From the NCBI GenBank assembly GCA_039922435.1, contig JBDTES010000016.1, forward strand, positions 1 to 41,556: DNA of 41,556 nucleotides. Reading direction: 5' to 3'. The stretch comes from JBDTES01 sp039922435 (GTDB lineage: Bacteria; Patescibacteriota; Saccharimonadia; Saccharimonadales; UBA4665). The notes beneath the pieces were generated by a model that was not told where the DNA came from, made no database searches, and saw only the letters and a program-made list of their open reading frames with translations. Every line of letters starts with the position of its first letter. Position 1 is the stretch's first letter. The translations under genes and the position numbers were made by a program. This document shows, piece by piece, positions 38,245-41,556 of this stretch.

Positions 38245-39585
38245 ATGAAACAATACGATCTAATAGTACTGGGAACCGGTGGTGCCGGCTTTCAAGTGGC
38301 CATGAAATGCCAGCAAGCTGGTTGGAGCGTGGCAGTTATTAATGATGGACTATTTGGTGGGACTTGCTCGGTCCGCGGTTGCATACCTAAGAAAGTCCTA
38401 GCTGGAACTGCCGAGATAGCCGATATCAACCGGAGGCTCGGTGAAATCGGTATCATAACTCGCCCAGCCGAAATGAGTTGGGCAGAACTTATCAAGTTTA
38501 AAAAAACTTTTACCGACCCAGTTCCCCCCAGCACTGAAAAGGCTTTGCGGGGTGCTGGAATAGACGTCTTTACTGGCTCGCCACGCTTTATAGACAATTT
38601 ACAGCTGGAAGTCGACGGTCAGCAGCTCGAGGCTAAGAAAGTTCATATCGCTGTCGGGGCTAAGCCCGCCAAACTTCCGATTGAAGGTTTCGAACATTTA
38701 ATAACCAGTGATGATTTTTTGGAGCTCGACAACCTGCCAAAGCGGATTGTGTTCGTGGGCGGCGGCTACGTTTCGTTTGAATTTGCCCACGTGGCAGCTC
38801 GCTTTGGGGCCGAAGCTACTATATTGCACGGTAACGATCAGCCACTAGCCATGTTTGATACCGACATTATTCAGGAACTTGTCGCTGCTTCCAAAGAAGT
38901 TGGCATTAAGTTAGAACTTAACGCTGGCGTCCAAAAAATCGAAAAGCATGATGAGACGTACACCGTAACTGCAGCCGACGGTCGCACCTTCGAAGCCGAT
39001 CTAGTGGTGCACGGGGCTGGCCGCCCACCAGCTATTGCCGACCTAAACCTCGAAGCTGCTAATGTCGACTACGACACTCGACGCGGCATACTCGTTAATG
39101 ACTACCTGCAGAGCACCTCTAATCCAGATGTCTATGCGGCCGGAGACGCGGCTGCCGCCGGGCCACCACTATCGTCGGTGGCTGGCGTCCAGGGCGGCAT
39201 TGTGGCCGATAACTTGTTAGGCAACAAACATAAACAGCCAAGTTACTTATCGACGCCGAGCGTAATCTTTACTACCCCAACTGCTGCCAAAGTCGGCTAC
39301 ACAGAAGCTGAAGCCAGCGATAAAGGTATCGATTACGAGACTATAAATACCGATCTGACTGGCTGGTTTGATAGCTTACGACTAGGCGTCAAACATGCCA
39401 GGAGTAAAATCTTAGTCGAAAAGGGAACTGATAAAATCATTGGGGCTCACCTAATCGGTAACCACGCCGAAGACCTAATTAACATTTTTAGCTTAGCTAT
39501 TGACGCTGGGCTTACGACTAATCAATTAAAATCACCAATCTTCGCTTTTCCGACTGCCAGCGATGATATGCGGTCGATGTTTTAA
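38245..39585 (+). CDS. MerA/Lpd-like FAD disulfide oxidoreductase
   Basis: A 446-aa class I pyridine nucleotide-disulfide oxidoreductase: FAD motif LIVLGTGGAGFQVAM, redox-active GGTCSVRGCIPKK (Cys41, Cys46), NAD(P) motif IVFVGGGYVSFEFAHVAARFG, second FAD motif DVYAAGDAA and a dimerisation domain. The C-terminal His-Pro of glutathione reductase and lipoamide dehydrogenase is replaced by Phe-Pro (FAFPTASDDM), as in MerA, where that His is also absent. It lacks the N-terminal metal-binding domain and the C-terminal Cys pair of MerA, so mercuric reductase is only one possibility; reduction of a thiol or metal adduct handled by the next gene product is another. AAGGGGA precedes the ATG. Confidence 0.85.
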   Translation: MKQYDLIVLGTGGAGFQVAMKCQQAGWSVAVINDGLFGGTCSVRGCIPKKVLAGTAEIADINRRLGEIGIITRPAEMSWAELIKFKKTFTDPVPPSTEKALRGAGIDVFTGSPRFIDNLQLEVDGQQLEAKKVHIAVGAKPAKLPIEGFEHLITSDDFLELDNLPKRIVFVGGGYVSFEFAHVAARFGAEATILHGNDQPLAMFDTDIIQELVAASKEVGIKLELNAGVQKIEKHDETYTVTAADGRTFEADLVVHGAGRPPAIADLNLEAANVDYDTRRGILVNDYLQSTSNPDVYAAGDAAAAGPPLSSVAGVQGGIVADNLLGNKHKQPSYLSTPSVIFTTPTAAKVGYTEAEASDKGIDYETINTDLTGWFDSLRLGVKHARSKILVEKGTDKIIGAHLIGNHAEDLINIFSLAIDAGLTTNQLKSPIFAFPTASDDMRSMF

Positions 39586-39589
39586 AGCA

Positions 39590-39925
39590 ATGGCTAAGCA
39601 ATTTAAACCCATTCGCATCATAATTTATAGAATGACTGGCAAGCAGTTATTCTTCAGAGTTCCGGAGTCAGTTTGCCTAGAATGCGATATGAGCGTTGGG
39701 CTGGTTCGGAGCGCCGTTAAAGAGCTAAACATCGAAAACGACGTCGAAATAATCGTAAAACCCTGGTTTAATAACATTATTAGCTGCCTCTTTTGGCACA
39801 GCTGGCATCCACCAATTGTTACTATAAATGGCCAGCGCTTTTCCCAAGGTGTCGTCCCGAACAGAGCCGAACTAATTGCCAACCTGCAGAATCACTTGAA
39901 GCTAAAAAATAAGAGACTAGCATGA
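39590..39925 (+). CDS. CxxC thioredoxin-like small protein
   Basis: A 111-aa soluble protein with a thioredoxin-like outline: strand RIIIYRMTG, then PESVCLECDMSVGLVRSAVKELN with the Cys29-x-x-Cys32 dithiol at a helix N-terminus, strand VEIIVKPWF, and PPIVTINGQRFSQGVVPNRAELIANL, which resembles the cis-Pro strand and last helix of thioredoxins. Usual WCGPC is replaced by VCLEC. It starts 4 nt after the reductase stop codon, so it is a likely redox partner or metal carrier for that enzyme. The frame is open upstream into the reductase gene, but ATG 39590 is the first start outside it. Confidence 0.72.
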   Translation: MAKQFKPIRIIIYRMTGKQLFFRVPESVCLECDMSVGLVRSAVKELNIENDVEIIVKPWFNNIISCLFWHSWHPPIVTINGQRFSQGVVPNRAELIANLQNHLKLKNKRLA

Positions 39926-39983
39926 ATCACCTCTGCTTCAATGTATTTAAAGACAGCTATAAACTAATTAGTAAGGCGATGAT

Positions 39984-40139
39984 ATGAGCGAGATTAAAAC
40001 CTACCAATGCCCAGAATGTGGGCTGCATTATCTTGATAAGCAAACCGCCAAAGCTTGCCAAGCTTGGTGCGCCAAGACTCACAGCTGCAACATGGAAATT
40101 ACTAGGAAATCAATCGAAGCCCAGAAAGCAAAAGTGTGA
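39984..40139 (+). CDS. 51-aa Cys-rich protein, unnamed
   Basis: Frame ATG 39984 to TGA 40137-40139. It begins MSEIKTYQCPECGLHYLDKQ and continues TAKACQAWCAKTHSCNMEIT. The pattern C-x2-C-x12-C-x3-C-x5-C with two His suggests a small zinc-ribbon-like or metal-binding peptide. Its TGA overlaps the GTG of the permease (GTGA), so translation of the two is coupled, which supports it as a real gene. I recall similar short proteins beside permeases of this type in CPR and archaeal genomes, but know no function. It could pass metal or an organometal to the permease. Confidence 0.7.
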   Translation: MSEIKTYQCPECGLHYLDKQTAKACQAWCAKTHSCNMEITRKSIEAQKAKV

Positions 40140-41278
40140 GCCTGATTCACGGTCTATTACACGCCCTGGGCATTGCCGGCCTGATGACTTGGAATATTTT
40201 GTGGTCACTAATTTTGGGGTTTACGCTGTCGGCTATTATTCAGTCAATCGTGCGCAAGCAAGCCGTACGCAAACTACTCGGTAATAACAGCCCCAAAACT
40301 CTGGCTATTGCGGCCGGACTAGGGGCAGCCAGCTCGTCTTGCTCGTATGCTTCGGTAGCAATTGCTCGATCGCTATTTAAACGTGGCGCCAACTTTACGG
40401 CCGCCATGGCGTTTGAAATTGCCAGCACCAATTTAGTGGTCGAGCTAGGTATTTACTTGGCTATTTTACTAGGTTGGCGATTTACGCTAGCCGAATTTGT
40501 CGGTGGGCCAATTATGATTATCTTAGTCGCTATAATCTTTCGACTGTTTCTGCGTAAAAAAATACTGCAGGCCGCCTTCGAACAAGCCAACCAAAGTTTA
40601 GCTGGCTCGATGGAAGGCCACGCCGCCATGGATATGACGATTGGCCGCAAAGGTTCATTCATAGATCGTCTGCGCTCGGCCGAGGGTCTGACCAGCATCA
40701 GCCACATTTTTGTTATGGAAGTGGCCGCCATTTGGAAAGATCTAATCGGTGGCTTATTGATTGCTGGAGCAGTGGCGGCCTGGGTACCAAGCTCGGTTTT
40801 CCGCTGGCTGTTTCTAGCTTCGCACCCACTAGTGTCTAAACTATGGGGGCCCATCATCGGGCCAATTATCGCCATGTTAACCTTTGTCTGTTCAATCGGC
40901 AACGTGCCACTAGCCGCCGTCTTATGGAATGACGGCATTAGTTTTGGTGGCGTCGTATCATTTATCTTCGCTGATTTAATCATCATCCCAATCCTATTTA
41001 TTTACCGCAAGTATTACGGCACCAAAATGATGCTATTCATCCTTGGCAGCTTCTACGCCGCCATGGTCATAGCCGGTTGGCTAACCGAACTAATCTTCAG
41101 TTTAATTGGTCTAATGCCCGAACCACACCACATCACTGCTGCTATGGCCGGGATATCGTTCAATTACACAACTGTCCTAAATATTATCTTCATTGGGATA
41201 GGCGCTTGGCTATTAATCCGATTTATCAAAACTGGCGCTTGGCCAATGCTAAAGATGATGGGCGGCCAGCCCAAATAA
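40136..41278 (+). CDS. PF03773-type permease (ArsP-like)
   Basis: A 380-aa membrane protein with about eight to ten spans in two related halves, matching the DUF318/PF03773 permease family, to which the organoarsenical exporter ArsP belongs. The membrane-embedded Cys motif ASSSCSYASVAIARSLFKRGA is in half one, and the second-half counterpart TFVCSIGNVPLAAVLWNDG has the matching Cys. The two-fold repeat and paired Cys/Ser motifs suggest a transport path for a soft metal(loid) species. Start is GTG 40136, overlapping the upstream TGA by four bases. No clear terminator follows. Substrate could be an arsenical, mercury species or other thiol-reactive compound. Confidence 0.85.
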   Translation: MSLIHGLLHALGIAGLMTWNILWSLILGFTLSAIIQSIVRKQAVRKLLGNNSPKTLAIAAGLGAASSSCSYASVAIARSLFKRGANFTAAMAFEIASTNLVVELGIYLAILLGWRFTLAEFVGGPIMIILVAIIFRLFLRKKILQAAFEQANQSLAGSMEGHAAMDMTIGRKGSFIDRLRSAEGLTSISHIFVMEVAAIWKDLIGGLLIAGAVAAWVPSSVFRWLFLASHPLVSKLWGPIIGPIIAMLTFVCSIGNVPLAAVLWNDGISFGGVVSFIFADLIIIPILFIYRKYYGTKMMLFILGSFYAAMVIAGWLTELIFSLIGLMPEPHHITAAMAGISFNYTTVLNIIFIGIGAWLLIRFIKTGAWPMLKMMGGQPK

Positions 41279-41411
41279 GTCTATAAATATTGCTAATTAT
41301 TCCAATCGCTCTGGCTAGTATCATATTAATAAATACCAGGTGGTTTTAGCCCGCCTTTATCTAATTAAGGTTCAAGACTAGTTTAGAGGCTATGTAGTAT
41401 GCTTCTAACAG

Positions 41412-41556
41412 ATGGAAAATAAGTATTTCATTCGTTCACATATTTCTGAGGCTAAATCCAGACAGTTAGTTAGGTTGTTTTGTGAGGATATGACCGCCAC
41501 TCAGATTGCCTCACTAGCTAGTTTAAACCGTAATACTGTCAATCGCCTTCTGACAC
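41412..41556 (+). mobile_element. IS1595-like transposase, N-terminus only (window edge)
   Basis: The frame from ATG 41412 stays open to the window end: MENKYFIRSHISEAKSRQLV, then RLFCEDMTATQIASLASLNRNTVNRLL. This is the N-terminal helix-turn-helix of IS1595-family (IS1016/ISXO2-like) transposases (typically SKISEAKFREILRLFALDLTATQIAELTGLSRNT). The catalytic domain would lie beyond the window. The left end of the element may be near 41339 (GGTGGTTTTAGCCCGCC), but the right inverted repeat is not in view, so this is unproven. Confidence 0.78.

Noticed and set aside
40453..40986. 177-aa open frame antisense to the permease
   Set aside because: The sense strand encodes a recognisable membrane permease; no start signals on the minus strand.
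1..41556. CRISPR arrays, prophage or toxin-antitoxin modules
   Set aside because: No regularly spaced repeats and no Cas, phage structural or HEPN/antitoxin pairs were seen; the nucleotidyltransferase-like gene at 25611 stands alone.
1..41556. Alternative genetic code (UGA = Gly)
   Set aside because: Several genes end with TGA at the expected C-terminus (for example apbE copy B and the Nudix gene), and conserved domains contain no internal TGA.

Overview
The window looks like a piece of a Saccharibacteria (TM7) or other Patescibacteria/CPR chromosome. The evidence is the moderate base composition, small compact operons, a mix of housekeeping genes (smpB, RNase J, apt, tRNA-Asn) with many lineage-type hypothetical proteins, a GT4 glycosyltransferase and an NqrB-like protein of a kind I associate with this phylum, and many genes whose -10 box sits only 6-8 nt before the start codon (leaderless mRNAs). 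TGA is used as a normal stop, so the UGA=Gly code of Gracilibacteria/Absconditabacteria is excluded. The taxonomic call is inference; no rRNA or ribosomal protein is present to fix it.

Layout. 1-4.7 kb: a partial membrane protein, divergent smpB, a glycosyltransferase, a GH13 glucosidase, a candidate hairpin RNA, tRNA-Asn and a tRNA-like relic. 4.7-7.5 kb: three small, singly transcribed genes (DUF6882-like, unknown, FlaR-type P-loop kinase), each followed by a related hairpin repeat. 7.8-16.7 kb: a two-component system leads into two copies of a three-gene cassette (membrane-anchored FMN-binding protein, ApbE flavin transferase, NqrB/RnfD-like membrane domain fused to a ferredoxin-NADP reductase-like domain). 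A COG4705-type membrane protein and a DedA protein lie between the copies. Together they read as a membrane NAD(P)H-to-extracytosolic-flavin electron path.

16.7-22.6 kb: a metal (probably copper) region. It holds an anchored His-x-His protein, a glutaredoxin-membrane fusion behind a Fur-like box, then a CsoR/RcnR-type repressor with its own operator, a SHOCT protein, a 33-aa protein, a second His-x-His protein and a CPH-type (CopB-like) P1B ATPase. 22.8-30 kb: peptidase E and a relic of a second copy, an HD-domain protein lacking a key His, small hypotheticals, and an ArsR regulator facing a FAD oxidoreductase across a large concentric palindrome. 30.2-34.4 kb: RNase J, a Nudix hydrolase, small hypotheticals and apt. 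34.7-37.7 kb: an ArsR-MMPL transporter pair and a YdeI/OmpD-associated-like protein. 37.9-41.3 kb: an ArsR/SmtB-type regulator with a classical operator, a MerA/Lpd-like reductase, a CxxC thioredoxin-like protein, a 51-aa Cys-rich protein and a PF03773-type permease, most simply a thiophilic metal or metalloid detoxification operon. The window ends inside an IS1595-like transposase gene.

Most promising for novelty: the duplicated flavinylation cassette with signal-less ApbEs, the metal/thiol operon with the unnamed 51-aa protein, and the pervasive leaderless promoter layout, which also corrects several start codons.
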